Part shown: one piece after another, positions 25,395 through 34,758 of the stretch | Layout of the letters: the number at the start of each line of letters is the position of its first letter | Numbering within the stretch: position 1 is the first letter of the stretch | Assembly: GCF_009796745.1 (NCBI RefSeq) | Contig: NZ_CP047024.1 | Location: 4,526,001 to 4,590,000, forward strand | Source: Paraglaciecola sp. L1A13 | GTDB taxonomy: Bacteria; Pseudomonadota; Gammaproteobacteria; Enterobacterales; Alteromonadaceae | DNA: 64,000 nucleotides | Direction of reading: 5' to 3' | The notes under the pieces: model-generated | The model's database searches: none | The model's input: only the letters and a program-made list of their open reading frames with translations | Told to the model about the DNA's origin: nothing | Position numbers and translations under genes: made by a program

Positions 25395-26789
25395 ATGTCC
25401 AAGTTTTTCGGTTGGCTCAAAAAAGACAAGCCCAAGTCAGAGCCGCAAGATCCCTCCAAGAGCGCACCACAAGAAGCCCAAGTAGAGCACCAACCGGCCA
25501 CAAACCAAGGTGCTCAGCATCAGGGAAGTGAAGAAGGTACTCTTGTTTCAGATGTGGTTGCCACTGAGGTAGAAACATCATCGCTACCCCATTCACCTAT
25601 CGAGGTGGAAATTGCGCTACATGAAGAAAATAGATCTGATGAAGAAATCGTCAGCCCAGAGGTTAGCGAAACACCATTAGTCTCAAAAGTTGAGCAAGAT
25701 GCTGCTGCGCAAGCTCCTGAGGTTAAAACGCCAGTTCTGACTGATGATAATCCAGAGCCTCAGCTCGAGGCGATAAAGCCAGAACCTGAAAAGAACCAAG
25801 AAAAACCTGCAAAAATAGGCTTGTTTGCCAAATTAAAGCAAAGCCTTTCGCGTACTAAAGAAAGTTTGGGAAGTGGTCTTGTTAGTTTGTTTCGCGGCAA
25901 AGCGATTGATGATGAATTATTTGAAGAGCTAGAAACGCAACTGCTTATCGCCGATGTTGGAATTGATACCACCAGTAAAATTATTGCCAAGCTCACAGAC
26001 GGCGCTAAGCGTAACCAATTGAAAGATGGTGATGCCCTATATCAATTGCTTAAACAACAAATGAGTAATATTTTACAAGAAGTCAGCCAACCACTTGAGC
26101 CTAAAAGCGAAGATGGCCCATTTGTTATCCTGATGGTAGGGGTAAATGGGGTGGGTAAAACGACCACAATAGGTAAAATGGCGAAGCAATTTCAGGCTCA
26201 AGGCAAAAAAGTAATGCTGGCTGCAGGTGATACTTTTAGAGCCGCAGCCGTAGAGCAACTGCAAGTGTGGGGCGAACGCAATAATATTCCGGTGATAGCG
26301 CAAAAAACGGGCTCAGACAGTGCTTCGGTTATTTACGATGCGCTGGAATCAGCCAAAGCCCGTAACGTCGATGTGCTTATTGCTGATACCGCTGGGCGCC
26401 TTCAGAACAAAGATCATTTGATGGAAGAGCTTAAAAAAGTGGTTCGCGTGATGCGCAAGATCAATCCTGCTTCCCCACATGAGATAATGTTAACGTTAGA
26501 TGCGGCGACCGGCCAAAACGCGATAAGCCAAACGAAGCTATTCAACCAAGCGGTAGGCCTAACGGGTATCACGTTGACTAAACTTGATGGCACTGCGAAA
26601 GGCGGCGTCATTTTCGCACTGGCCGATCAGTTTAAAATTCCTATTCGTTATATTGGTGTGGGAGAAGGTATTGACGATCTTCGTCCTTTCGTTAGTGATG
26701 AATTTGTAGAGGCCTTATTTTCTGAAAATAACACTGAAACCAAAACATCAAAGAGCACGTCAGTTGATAATAATCGGTTAAGCGAATAG
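25395..26789 (+). CDS. ftsY: Signal recognition particle receptor FtsY
   Basis: 464 residues from ATG 25395 (AAGGA 12 nt upstream); the frame is open upstream to about 25350. An acidic, Glu/Pro/Gln-rich A domain (about 10-150) that binds membrane and SecYEG precedes the N domain and the GTPase: G1 G-V-N-G-V-G-K-T-T near 251, D-T-A-G-R near 331, T-K-L-D-G-T-A-K-G-G near 394. FtsY docks SRP with nascent chains at the membrane. First gene of the ftsYEX block, 7 bp before ftsE. Confidence 0.97.
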   Translation: MSKFFGWLKKDKPKSEPQDPSKSAPQEAQVEHQPATNQGAQHQGSEEGTLVSDVVATEVETSSLPHSPIEVEIALHEENRSDEEIVSPEVSETPLVSKVEQDAAAQAPEVKTPVLTDDNPEPQLEAIKPEPEKNQEKPAKIGLFAKLKQSLSRTKESLGSGLVSLFRGKAIDDELFEELETQLLIADVGIDTTSKIIAKLTDGAKRNQLKDGDALYQLLKQQMSNILQEVSQPLEPKSEDGPFVILMVGVNGVGKTTTIGKMAKQFQAQGKKVMLAAGDTFRAAAVEQLQVWGERNNIPVIAQKTGSDSASVIYDALESAKARNVDVLIADTAGRLQNKDHLMEELKKVVRVMRKINPASPHEIMLTLDAATGQNAISQTKLFNQAVGLTGITLTKLDGTAKGGVIFALADQFKIPIRYIGVGEGIDDLRPFVSDEFVEALFSENNTETKTSKSTSVDNNRLSE

Positions 26790-26796
26790 TTATCCT

Positions 26797-27471
26797 ATGA
26801 TTAAATTTCAGCAAGTCAGTAAGACCTACCCAGGTGGTCAGCAAGCTCTGCGCAAGGTCGATTTTCATATTGAGCCTGGAGAGATGGCGTTCTTAACTGG
26901 GCACTCTGGCGCAGGGAAAAGTACCTTGCTGAAATTAATCAGCTTGATGGAGCGACCGACCGTAGGACGAGTTCTAATTAATGGTCACGATTTAAATGAA
27001 ATTAGTCGTCGACAGATAGCCTATATTCGCCGTGACATTGGCATGATATTTCAAAGTCATCAATTGTTAATGGATAAAAGCATATTCGATAACGTCGCCC
27101 TACCCTTAATTATCGAAGGATACTCTCACAAAGAAACCAGTAAACGGGTGCATGCAGCACTTGAAATGGTTGGCTTACGGGATAAAGTTAAGAACCTGCC
27201 CATTATGCTTTCAGGTGGTGAACAACAACGGGTAGGTATCGCCCGAGCCGTCGTTAATAAACCACCATTGCTATTAGCCGATGAGCCTACGGGAAACTTA
27301 GATCCTAAGTTATCGATGGAAATCATCCGCTTGTTTGAGGATTTCAATCAAGCAGGGGTATCAGTATTTATCGCTACTCATGATCTTGGCTTAATCGCTC
27401 GGATGAAATATCGCACGCTCACCTTAAAAAGTGGCCAGATGATCACTGATGGTCTTTCACAAGATTTTTAA
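26797..27471 (+). CDS. ftsE: Cell division ATP-binding protein FtsE
   Basis: 224 residues. Walker [10 protein letters not shown] (about 36-44), signature L-S-G-G-E-Q-Q-R near 138, Walker [13 protein letters not shown] near 157-168 and A-T-H-D. FtsE with FtsX forms an ABC-like complex at the divisome that switches on periplasmic amidase activators (EnvC) to split septal peptidoglycan; amiB, a likely client amidase, is also in this window. Cytoplasmic face of the membrane. Confidence 0.97.
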   Translation: MIKFQQVSKTYPGGQQALRKVDFHIEPGEMAFLTGHSGAGKSTLLKLISLMERPTVGRVLINGHDLNEISRRQIAYIRRDIGMIFQSHQLLMDKSIFDNVALPLIIEGYSHKETSKRVHAALEMVGLRDKVKNLPIMLSGGEQQRVGIARAVVNKPPLLLADEPTGNLDPKLSMEIIRLFEDFNQAGVSVFIATHDLGLIARMKYRTLTLKSGQMITDGLSQDF

Positions 27472-27534
27472 CCCAGTCGTAGCCTATACAGAGTTCTATC
27501 GTTCTGGCCACGCAATGATAAGTGAGTTTGAAGA

Positions 27535-28515
27535 ATGAGTTTATTATTTAAGGGACGGGCTCAAGGCGCACAGCTAAGTCAGATCTCAATTGTTCAGCGT
27601 ATTCAAATGTTTTTTCTTAGCCATGTGCGTCAAGCCCTGGGCAGTTTAGGAGAAATGTGGCGCGCTGGAGCAGCCTCGCTTATGACTATAGGTGTATTAG
27701 GGTTGAGTATTACATTGCCAAGCACCTTGTATATTCTGCTAAAGAACGTTGAGCAAGTCAGCTCAGGTTGGGAGCAAGCATCAGAAATTTCCTTATTTCT
27801 AAAGACAGAAACGTCCAAACAACATATCGATCAGTTACTCACTCGCATAAATTCATGGCCTGAGATAGCCAAGGTCACTTATATTCCCGCAGATGACGCC
27901 TTAACGGAATTTAAGACGCTTTCTGGCTTTGGCGATGCCATCGCCTATCTTGATAAGAATCCTTTGCCGTCGGTGGTGCTGGTGTCGCCTACTGAGAAAT
28001 ACTCTGGTCCTACTGCCGCCAGTCAGCTCCTTGAGAAATTACGTAAAGAACGCGAAGTCGATATAGGAAAGCTTGATGTCCAGTGGTTAAAGCGCTTAGA
28101 CGCTATGCTTACGGTAGCCAAAGAATTAGTGACAGTCATTGCGCTGTTATTGTTTTTAGCCGTTGTATTGATTATTGGCAACACAATACGATTGAATATT
28201 TTAAGCAAGAAAGATGAAATTTTAGTGATGAAACTTGTCGGTGCAACAGATGCATTTATTCAAAGGCCATTTATGTACACGGGCTTTTGGTATGGTTTAC
28301 TCGGTGGCTTACTCGCCTGGTTCGCAGTTATTTGCTTACTTTGGTGGATGAGCGCCAGCGTATCGGCAGTAAGTGAGTTATATCAAAAGCAGTTCAATTT
28401 AACCGGCGTCGATTTCAACACCTTAATGGTAATGCTTTCTACCTCTGTATTGTTGGGCTTAGCGGGCTCTGTTATATCGGTTAAGCGTCACGTGAGCGCC
28501 ATTGAACCTAAATAA
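27535..28515 (+). CDS. ftsX: Cell division protein FtsX
   Basis: 326 residues. N-terminal cytoplasmic stretch, then a membrane helix at about 42-68, a periplasmic domain (about 75-195) that recruits EnvC, and three further helices near 200-220, 243-275 and 292-318, the usual FtsX plan. G-V-L-G-L-S-I-T-L-P and the C-terminal I-S-V-K-R-H-V-S-A-I-E are family features. It follows ftsE after 63 bp. The gene ends just before a large palindrome. Confidence 0.95.
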   Translation: MSLLFKGRAQGAQLSQISIVQRIQMFFLSHVRQALGSLGEMWRAGAASLMTIGVLGLSITLPSTLYILLKNVEQVSSGWEQASEISLFLKTETSKQHIDQLLTRINSWPEIAKVTYIPADDALTEFKTLSGFGDAIAYLDKNPLPSVVLVSPTEKYSGPTAASQLLEKLRKEREVDIGKLDVQWLKRLDAMLTVAKELVTVIALLLFLAVVLIIGNTIRLNILSKKDEILVMKLVGATDAFIQRPFMYTGFWYGLLGGLLAWFAVICLLWWMSASVSAVSELYQKQFNLTGVDFNTLMVMLSTSVLLGLAGSVISVKRHVSAIEPK

Positions 28516-28518
28516 GCT

Positions 28519-28558
28519 AGGTGACTAAGATTGGGGCGCGCCCCAATCTTAGTCACCT
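28519..28558. terminator. Perfect 40-bp palindrome; bidirectional terminator between ftsX and EAL-HDOD gene
   Basis: The bases 28519-28558 are a perfect inverted repeat with no spacer (centre between 28538 and 28539), beginning AGGTGACTAAGATTGGGG and ending with its complement. As RNA it would fold into an 18-bp stem with a GCGC loop. The flanking T tract is only three residues. It separates two converging genes, so termination is the simplest role. Confidence 0.75.
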
Positions 28559-28573
28559 TTGTAGTACAAGTAA

Positions 28574-29815
28574 TTAAGGTTGCGTTTCTGGAAAGTGAGC
28601 TGACACAGATTGACGTAATCCATTCCCCCAAACTATCGCTTGGTTAAACATACTGTGTAGTCGTTTTTGGTCAATTTTTAGTAATCCTGCTATCCGGATA
28701 ACCTTTAACCAGTTCGCGCTTTCAAACGCTCTAGCTAAAACCAAATAAATAGACAAATCGTTCTGTCCACCACTTAACGCAAACTTCACTTCATCATCAA
28801 TAGGTAATTGATTAAGCAGCGTGTCCATATGCTGATCAAGAACGGCATCAAGTAACGAAAATAACCCAACCAAAAAGCCAACCGGGGGATTGTCGCCTTT
28901 CTTTGCTTCACAGGCGACTAAATCACAAAATTTCGCTCTAACGAGAGATAAATGTAATAGCTCCATGGGCTTGTCATCATTTAAATTTGCTAATGCCAAC
29001 AGCGCAACGAACTTCTTTAATTCTACTTCACCCATGTAGGTAATAGCATGTCGTAAAGAAGTGATTTTATAGCGTTTATTAACCATTGGATTATTTACAA
29101 AACGCAGCAGCATATAAGACAAGCCTACATCGTGCTCAATAACTGAATTGACTCGCTCAATATCAAACTTTTCACTCGAGCTGGCGCCCATTAACTCTAT
29201 TAGCGTTAATTTAGAGGTGGGTAAGTTCTGCTGTTTTATCGCCTCTGGCTTAGCGAAAAAGTATCCTTGAAAATAATCAAAGCCCATATCCCGATAAATC
29301 TCGAAGTCTTGTTGAGTATCGATTTGCTCTGCAACAAGTTTTACATTGGCATCCAATAATCTAGGCATGCTTTTCGCCACGCCATCATAATCACCTTGCA
29401 TCACATTAACTTTAACGATATCCACATAGGGCAAAAACTCGTTCCATTTAGGATCGAGATTATGATCGTCTAGCGCAATAGTAAAACCAGAATTCTTAAC
29501 CTGACGGCACACATCCAACAACATGCTGTGGGGCAATAACGCATCTGATAACTCAACCACCACGTTTGAAGGGTCTAAAACAGAGGGAAGCCCTTTCACC
29601 AAGGTTTCCTTCTGAAAATTAATAAATGACTTCTTATTACATGAGATATCTTCTAAGCCCAATGTAAGATAGTGCTTAGCAATTAAGCTTTCAGTGCGTT
29701 CATCTCTAACTTCGTCTGGATAACAATTGTTTTTGCCATCGCGAAATAGCAATTCATAGGCAAACACATCACGCTGACGATCTAAAATAGGCTGGCGAGC
29801 AATAAAGGCGAACAT
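28574..29815 (-). CDS. EAL-HDOD domain signalling protein
   Basis: 413 residues. Residues 1-200 are a degenerate EAL domain: Y-E-L-L-F-R near 20, V-V-E-L-S near 86, D-D-H-N-L-D replacing D-D-F-G-T-G, and Y-F-Q-G-Y-F-F-A-K-P near 180. Residues 205-400 are an HDOD domain (L-I-E-L-M-G-A-S-S, I-E-H-D-V-G-L-S-Y-M-L-L-R-F-V-N, then S-L-R-H-A-I-T-Y-M-G). Proteins of this YuxH type usually do not cleave c-di-GMP and act as signalling scaffolds. Divergent from rpoH across a 538-bp region. Confidence 0.9.
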   Translation of the reverse strand: MFAFIARQPILDRQRDVFAYELLFRDGKNNCYPDEVRDERTESLIAKHYLTLGLEDISCNKKSFINFQKETLVKGLPSVLDPSNVVVELSDALLPHSMLLDVCRQVKNSGFTIALDDHNLDPKWNEFLPYVDIVKVNVMQGDYDGVAKSMPRLLDANVKLVAEQIDTQQDFEIYRDMGFDYFQGYFFAKPEAIKQQNLPTSKLTLIELMGASSSEKFDIERVNSVIEHDVGLSYMLLRFVNNPMVNKRYKITSLRHAITYMGEVELKKFVALLALANLNDDKPMELLHLSLVRAKFCDLVACEAKKGDNPPVGFLVGLFSLLDAVLDQHMDTLLNQLPIDDEVKFALSGGQNDLSIYLVLARAFESANWLKVIRIAGLLKIDQKRLHSMFNQAIVWGNGLRQSVSAHFPETQP

Positions 29816-30353
29816 TTACATCCCTTTGAAATCATTTTATTTAAGCTTTTAAACCTAAAAATATAGCACTGAAGCGGTGCTTACGAACTGAAAATGGCTC
29901 GAGCTATACCATCGTTTAATTTTCAAACAAAGTGCAGACTAGCAGACTAATTTGAACTTTGTAAATAACGCCCATCGTTGTTTTTGCATCAATAAAACAA
30001 CATGGATCAATTTATAAGGCAAAACGTTATGAAGTACCATCATATGTAATAGGATATTAATATTGCTAAGATAGTGCTTGCGTACAATAGCTTCTGTTAT
30101 TATGGTGGCATCATTCGTTGTTCGATATGTTTGAAACAGCTTGAACAGCCCCCAAATGTAGCGCTTTAATAACTTTTCAATTGATCTTGATCATTTAAAT
30201 ATTATTTTCGTATATTATCGTACCAATATATTGACCGCTACATGAAATTTTTTCGTCTTTGAGTGGTCTATTACAGCAAGCTAAACTCAAAGCAGTTCTT
30301 GGATGGCAGAGTCATTGCATAGATCCTAGGACAAATCGTTACACGAGGTGATT
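29816..30353. other. 538-bp region between EAL-HDOD gene and rpoH
   Basis: No gene was seen. The rpoH-proximal half holds the promoter candidate described separately and an FNR/EtrA-like sequence TTGAT-CTTG-ATCAT at 30181-30194 (9 of 10 consensus positions as I know the TTGAT-N4-ATCAA box). The stretch after the promoter, 30217-30353, would be a 5' leader of over 120 nt, which is where rpoH mRNA carries thermosensor structure in enterobacteria. Confidence 0.4.
30187..30216 (+). promoter_or_regulatory. Candidate rpoH promoter
   Basis: -35 TTGATC (30187-30192), 18-bp spacer, -10 TATATT (30211-30216). It overlaps the FNR-like sequence at 30181-30194. Only the -10 is a strong match, and rpoH genes often have several promoters. 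Confidence 0.4.
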
Positions 30354-31205
30354 ATGACAACAGATATGCGTGCATTAACGTTAACCGTTCCACAGACCGG
30401 TAGCATCGAAACTTACGTTCAGGCCGTTAGCAGCATTAATATGCTTACCGCCGAGGAAGAACGTGGTCTAGCAGAACGTTTACAACAGGACGACGATTTA
30501 TTAGCAGCAAGAAAGCTAATCATGTCGCACCTACGTTTTGTGGTGCATATTGCTAGGTCTTATTCTGGTTATGGCCTTCCTCAAGCAGATTTAATTCAAG
30601 AAGGTAATATTGGCCTAATGAAAGCGGTAAGACGCTTCGACCCCACTGTAGGCGTAAGATTAGTTTCTTTTGCAGTACATTGGATCAAAGCTGAAATTCA
30701 CGAGTTTGTGCTTCGTAACTGGCGCATCGTGAAGGTTGCTACGACCAAAGCACAACGTAAGCTTTTCTTTAACCTGCGTAAAAATAAGAAGCGCTTAGGT
30801 TGGTTTACCCATGCGGAAGTGCAAAATGTGGCAAGCGTTCTAGGGGTAAGTGAAAAAGAAGTGTTACAAATGGAAGCTCGTATGAGCAGCCACGATCAGT
30901 CTTTTGACTTATCAGCCGATGACGACGAAAGCGGTAGCTTCGCACCTGTACAGTTCTTAGAGGACAAAAGCGCAGATGTTGAAACCGATGTAGTTAATGC
31001 TGATTGGGACGCGCTTGCTTCGCAAAAATTGTATTCAGCCATTAAGACCCTTGACGAGCGTAGTCAGCACATTATCCAAACCCGTTGGTTAAGTGATGAT
31101 AAGACAACGCTGCAAGATCTAGCAGACAAATACCAAGTATCTGCAGAGCGTGTTCGTCAAATTGAAAAAAATGCTATGAAAAAATTACAGAGTGCGATGG
31201 TATAA
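30354..31205 (+). CDS. rpoH: RNA polymerase heat-shock sigma factor RpoH (sigma-32)
   Basis: 283 residues from ATG 30354, with GAGG 5 nt upstream (E. coli 284). Region 2 blocks [19 protein letters not shown] and [19 protein letters not shown] are diagnostic, followed by the RpoH box Q-R-K-L-F-F-N-L-R near 132-140, which only sigma-32 factors have. Region 4 ends with [13 protein letters not shown]. It directs heat-shock gene transcription. Adjacent to ftsYEX as in E. coli, though an opposing gene is inserted between. Confidence 0.97.
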   Translation: MTTDMRALTLTVPQTGSIETYVQAVSSINMLTAEEERGLAERLQQDDDLLAARKLIMSHLRFVVHIARSYSGYGLPQADLIQEGNIGLMKAVRRFDPTVGVRLVSFAVHWIKAEIHEFVLRNWRIVKVATTKAQRKLFFNLRKNKKRLGWFTHAEVQNVASVLGVSEKEVLQMEARMSSHDQSFDLSADDDESGSFAPVQFLEDKSADVETDVVNADWDALASQKLYSAIKTLDERSQHIIQTRWLSDDKTTLQDLADKYQVSAERVRQIEKNAMKKLQSAMV

Positions 31206-31222
31206 CTCGGTAACTTAGTCTT

Positions 31223-31250
31223 AAAAAGCGCGTTTATAACGCGCTTTTTT
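31223..31250. terminator. Terminator after rpoH
   Basis: AAAAAGCGCGTT (31223-31234) with AACGCGCTTTTT (31238-31249), then one more T. Symmetrical A and T tracts suit both rpoH and the converging GNAT/thioesterase gene. Confidence 0.92.
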
Positions 31251-31312
31251 ATTGTCTGAAACTCGCTAAGATGCATGACTTATTTTATTTTTAGTCATAC
31301 ACGAACAATCAT

Positions 31313-32239
31313 CTAGTGCGCAATCTCATCCTGCTTCTCCGGCTCTAGTGGTAAAATCCAGTAAACACCACTAAATTCGGCAACGGCAGTATCACCATCT
31401 AAAATATCAACCTTAAGCTTAATCTGACATTTCTTATCTTTGGACAATCCATCAAATTTACCATTTAAGCTTTCTATATGACACAAGGCTCGCGGCTGCA
31501 TGGTAATCGGTTTATGGTAGTGAATGTTGCCATCACCCAATACAATTTCACCCATTAAGTTCTTTTCTTTGAGCTGTAAAAAAATCATTCCCCAGCCCGT
31601 TAAGGTCGCGAGTGAAAAAATACTGCCAGCAAACATAGTCCCGTGTAGATTAATGTTTTTATTTAGCGAGGCACGATTTTCTAGGGTTTTACCTGAGTAT
31701 TGGTAAAGCTTAATGCCCATTTGTTCGCTGATAGGTATTGAATCGTGCCAGGTATCCTGAAGCTCTTTACACCACTTAGGATGCAACAGTATGGAATTAT
31801 GTTCCAATAGGCGCTTTACCATTTGTTGGCGCTTCAGTTTCCCTAATTCAGCGGATGCTTCTTTTTCAACTTCAAAACCACAGCTTTCAAAGAACGGTGT
31901 AGATAACTCCCGACTGTTAGTCACCATACGCACGGCACCTTCTTGTCGAGCCACGGCTTCCAGAGAAGACATAATCATTTTTGCTAAGCCCCTGCCTTGG
32001 GCTTCATTTGCTACGGCGATATGTCGAATTTGTGCTTCTTCTGAGTTGTTCATATGCACACGACCAATGGCGATCACGTCACCTTTATTGTTACGGATCA
32101 TGCGATGTTCACTGACCTGTTCGTACTCATCTTTCTCCGAACCTTGCGGGTAATTCCAAGGCTTCCGGAGCATTTCCCAACGAAAATCAAAGTAAGCGTC
32201 AAAATCAGCTTCAGTTTCAGGGGTTTCAATTTTATACAT
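31313..32239 (-). CDS. YiiD-type fusion: GNAT acetyltransferase plus thioesterase-fold domain
   Basis: 308 residues. Residues 1-145 are a GNAT domain; I-R-H-I-A-V-A-N-E-A-Q-G-R-G-L-A-K-M-I holds the acetyl-CoA loop (Q-G-R-G-L-A) and F-F-E-S-C-G-F-E the C-terminal strand. Residues 165-300 are a hot-dog domain (L-H-G-T-M-F-A-G-S-I-F-S-L-A-T-L-T-G-W and H-Y-H-K-P-I) as in YiiD. E. coli yiiD also neighbours dtd. Pseudomonas homologues named FabY start fatty acid synthesis, but orthology to those is unclear to me. Probably cytoplasmic. Confidence 0.85.
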   Translation of the reverse strand: MYKIETPETEADFDAYFDFRWEMLRKPWNYPQGSEKDEYEQVSEHRMIRNNKGDVIAIGRVHMNNSEEAQIRHIAVANEAQGRGLAKMIMSSLEAVARQEGAVRMVTNSRELSTPFFESCGFEVEKEASAELGKLKRQQMVKRLLEHNSILLHPKWCKELQDTWHDSIPISEQMGIKLYQYSGKTLENRASLNKNINLHGTMFAGSIFSLATLTGWGMIFLQLKEKNLMGEIVLGDGNIHYHKPITMQPRALCHIESLNGKFDGLSKDKKCQIKLKVDILDGDTAVAEFSGVYWILPLEPEKQDEIAH

Positions 32240-32340
32240 TACGATGCATTTATCCTTGTGGAAATATCGCTAACCTGTAGCTATATCGAATCGGCTAGCA
32301 CAGCATTAAATATCATTACCAGCTCTTGAGCAAATGGCTA

Positions 32341-32778
32341 TTAGACCTGCAAACTAAAAGTAACGGGTCCATCATTTACCAAACTAACTTGCATATTAGC
32401 GCCAAATTTACCAGTTTGGCAGCATACTTCGCTGCTTTCGCCTAATTTTACAAAATAATTATAAAGAGCCTCTCCCAACTCTGGAGATGCGCCTTGGGAA
32501 AAACCAGGCCGATTGCCTTTATTGGTTTGGGCCACCAAAGTAAACTGGGATACCACTAATAATCCCCCACCAACTTGTTTGAGATTAAGGTTCATTTTAC
32601 CGTCTTGATCACTGAAAATCCGATAATTCAACACGCGTTCAAACAATTTTTTTGCCTTTGCTTCATCGTCATCTTTTTCTACGCCAAGAAGCAATAATAT
32701 GCCTCTATCAATCTTTCCTGCTACCTCAGTGTCGATCATCACCTTTGCTTCGCTAACCCTTTGTATCAAGCCAATCAT
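32341..32778 (-). CDS. dtd: D-aminoacyl-tRNA deacylase Dtd
   Basis: 145 residues (E. coli 145). It removes D-amino acids (and glycine mischarged on tRNA(Ala)) from t[14 protein letters not shown] at the start, the catalytic-loop S-Q-F-T-L (about 77-81) and the C-terminal N-D-G-P-V-T-F motif are all intact. Its ATG overlaps the stop of the upstream iminopeptidase gene (ATGA at 32778-32775), so they are coupled. YiiD-type and YihY genes flank the block as in E. coli. Confidence 0.96.
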   Translation of the reverse strand: MIGLIQRVSEAKVMIDTEVAGKIDRGILLLLGVEKDDDEAKAKKLFERVLNYRIFSDQDGKMNLNLKQVGGGLLVVSQFTLVAQTNKGNRPGFSQGASPELGEALYNYFVKLGESSEVCCQTGKFGANMQVSLVNDGPVTFSLQV

Positions 32779-33743
32779 TTATTTTCCTTGATAAAATTCG
32801 CCATGGCAGTTGCGGCCAAACATAGTGCCGCAGTTATTTTAGGCTCATTCGCACTGTGACCAGACTCAGGCACTATGGTTAACTGACTGGCGGACCATGC
32901 TTTATTAAGTGCATATGCCCCTTGTATTTTACATACGCAATCGTATCGACCATGAATAATCGTGGCTGGTATATGATTGATTTTACGAATGTTATCTAAA
33001 ATATAATTAGGCTCAATAAAACACTGATATTTAATATAGTGGCATTCTAATATCGCCAAGCTTATACCTCGATGCACATCCGGAACCAGCTCATCATCTT
33101 GCATTTTACAATGCAGACGACTAATTCTTGCCTCCCATAGACACCACGCTTTGATTGCCGCCATCTTATGAACTTCATCACTACCAGTGAAAAGGTTGTA
33201 GTAGGCTTCCACCAGCGTATGAGTCGTGAGTGCCCCGCCTGCGGGCAGCACAAATTCTGCATAGTAATCAGGGAATAGCTGCGCGGCACCGCCTTTTTCA
33301 TCAAGGTACCAATCAAAATCTTCGCGACGTGCCAGGAAACTTCCTCTAAGCACTAAGCCTGCTACGGTATCAGGACTATCGATAGCAGCTAAAAGCGCTA
33401 ATGTAGCCCCCCAGGAACCGCCAAACAATACCCACTGTTCAACGCCCAGATACTCTCTTATTTGTTTGATATCATTGAGTAATTCTTGGGTGGTATTGCA
33501 TTCTATACTACCAAATGGAGTTGATTGACCGCTGCCCCTTTGGTCAAAACCAATGATCCAGTATTTCTGAGGATCAAAAAAACGCCGATAATTGCTAAAA
33601 AGACCCGCCCCTGGGCCTCCATGCAAAAACAGCACAGGTATCCCTTTAGGATTGCCACTTTGCTCTAGATACAGCGAATGACCGTTATCCACGGGGAACA
33701 TCTCGCTAGAAAAAGGCTTAATCGCAGGATAGAGTTCACTCAT
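32775..33743 (-). CDS. pip: Prolyl iminopeptidase (alpha/beta hydrolase, S33)
   Basis: 322 residues from ATG 33743; the frame runs upstream to 33785 but the family N-terminus (Y-P-x-I-K-P-F) fits this start, though the ribosome binding site is weak. L-H-G-G-P-G-A-G forms the oxyanion region, [11 protein letters not shown] the next strand, F-G-G-S-W-G-A-T-L the nucleophile elbow (Ser), and S-G-H-S the catalytic His end. It releases N-terminal proline from peptides in the cytoplasm. Stop overlaps dtd start. Confidence 0.92.
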   Translation of the reverse strand: MSELYPAIKPFSSEMFPVDNGHSLYLEQSGNPKGIPVLFLHGGPGAGLFSNYRRFFDPQKYWIIGFDQRGSGQSTPFGSIECNTTQELLNDIKQIREYLGVEQWVLFGGSWGATLALLAAIDSPDTVAGLVLRGSFLARREDFDWYLDEKGGAAQLFPDYYAEFVLPAGGALTTHTLVEAYYNLFTGSDEVHKMAAIKAWCLWEARISRLHCKMQDDELVPDVHRGISLAILECHYIKYQCFIEPNYILDNIRKINHIPATIIHGRYDCVCKIQGAYALNKAWSASQLTIVPESGHSANEPKITAALCLAATAMANFIKENK

Positions 33744-33837
33744 AAGAACAACCACTTTGACATTGTTTCTTCCACCCGATCGCAATAATTTGATAAAGTG
33801 TAACTACAATAATGAATTAATAACTTAGGGGCAACAG

Positions 33838-34065
33838 ATGGCAGGACAAGGTTCAGGCGGAAATGTAATTGCAGCAATATGTAACCTGTTTATTCCAGGA
33901 TTAGGGCAGTTGGTCCAAGGACGAATTTTAGCTGCATTGATTTTTTTCGTTTTAGTGTGGACAAACTATGCATTGGCCGCCACCGGCATTTTATTTTTTA
34001 TGGCGGTTTTCGGTTTTATATTTCAGGTATGGTCAATTATCGATGCGGCAAAGTACCGCGGATAA
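33838..34065 (+). CDS. Small membrane protein, two or three helices
   Basis: 75 residues; TAGGGGC lies 5 nt before the ATG. N-L-F-I-P-G-L-G-Q-L-V-Q-G-R near 18-31 is a turn seen in small TM2-like or DUF-type membrane proteins, between hydrophobic segments at about 8-22, 31-45 and 46-66. It precedes the lipoprotein gene by 20 bp, so the two are probably cotranscribed. Function unknown. Confidence 0.75.
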   Translation: MAGQGSGGNVIAAICNLFIPGLGQLVQGRILAALIFFVLVWTNYALAATGILFFMAVFGFIFQVWSIIDAAKYRG

Positions 34066-34085
34066 ACATTTCAAAAGAGGATTTC

Positions 34086-34724
34086 ATGAAGAAAATTATT
34101 CCTACAATATTTCTGTTCACGCTACTGACTGGTTGTCAGAGTGCTTACTATGCAGCATGGGAAAAAGTCGGTGTTGAAAAGCGCGATATTATGGTCGACC
34201 GTGTTGAGGATGCTAAAGAATCACAAGAAGATGCCCAACAACAATTTAGTGACGCATTAGAGCAGTTTACCCATTTAATGAATTACGATGGCGGCGAATT
34301 ACAGGATGTATACGAAGAGCTAAAAAATCAATATGAAGAGAGTAACCAAGCTGCTGCTGAGGTTACAAAGCGTATCAATAAAGTTGAAAGCTTAGCTGAT
34401 GCATTGTTTGATGAATGGGAGACTGAATTAGATAAATATACAAATCCTGGCCTGCGCCGAGAAAGCGCGAGTAAGTTGAAAGATACCCAACGCCGCTATC
34501 AAAGCTTGGTGAAAAGCATGCGTAAAGCAGAAGCTAAAATGGATCCTGTTTTATCTGCGTTACAAGATAACGTCTTGTATTTAAAACATAATTTGAATGC
34601 GACGGCCATAGGCGCGCTACAAAGTGAATTTAACGGTGTTAAAAATGATATTAATCAGTTAATTGCTGAAATGAATAATGCCATTAAAGAATCGAATGCG
34701 TTTATATCCAGCATGCGAGACTAA
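34086..34724 (+). CDS. DUF2959-type lipoprotein
   Basis: 212 residues from ATG 34086 (AAGAGGATTTC upstream). Residues 1-17 are a lipoprotein signal with lipobox L-L-T-G-C. The mature part is long, acidic and almost wholly helical with coiled-coil heptads (A-K-E-S-Q-E-D-A-Q-Q-Q-F, then R-E-S-A-S-K-L-K-D-T-Q-R-R-Y-Q-S-L). The Y-Y-A-A-W-E-K-V-G-V-E-K-R start and length agree with the DUF2959 family. Localised by lipid to the periplasmic side of a membrane. Function unknown. Confidence 0.8.
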   Translation: MKKIIPTIFLFTLLTGCQSAYYAAWEKVGVEKRDIMVDRVEDAKESQEDAQQQFSDALEQFTHLMNYDGGELQDVYEELKNQYEESNQAAAEVTKRINKVESLADALFDEWETELDKYTNPGLRRESASKLKDTQRRYQSLVKSMRKAEAKMDPVLSALQDNVLYLKHNLNATAIGALQSEFNGVKNDINQLIAEMNNAIKESNAFISSMRD

Positions 34725-34758
34725 CGCCGAAATACATAAAAAGTGAATACGCTGTCGA

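Noticed and set aside
28519..28558. Palindrome as the end of a mobile element
   Set aside because: No target duplication, no second copy in the window and no transposase nearby; a terminator between convergent genes explains its place.
31791..32153. 120-codon open frame opposite the GNAT/thioesterase gene
   Set aside because: Composition reflects the complementary coding strand; no start signal.
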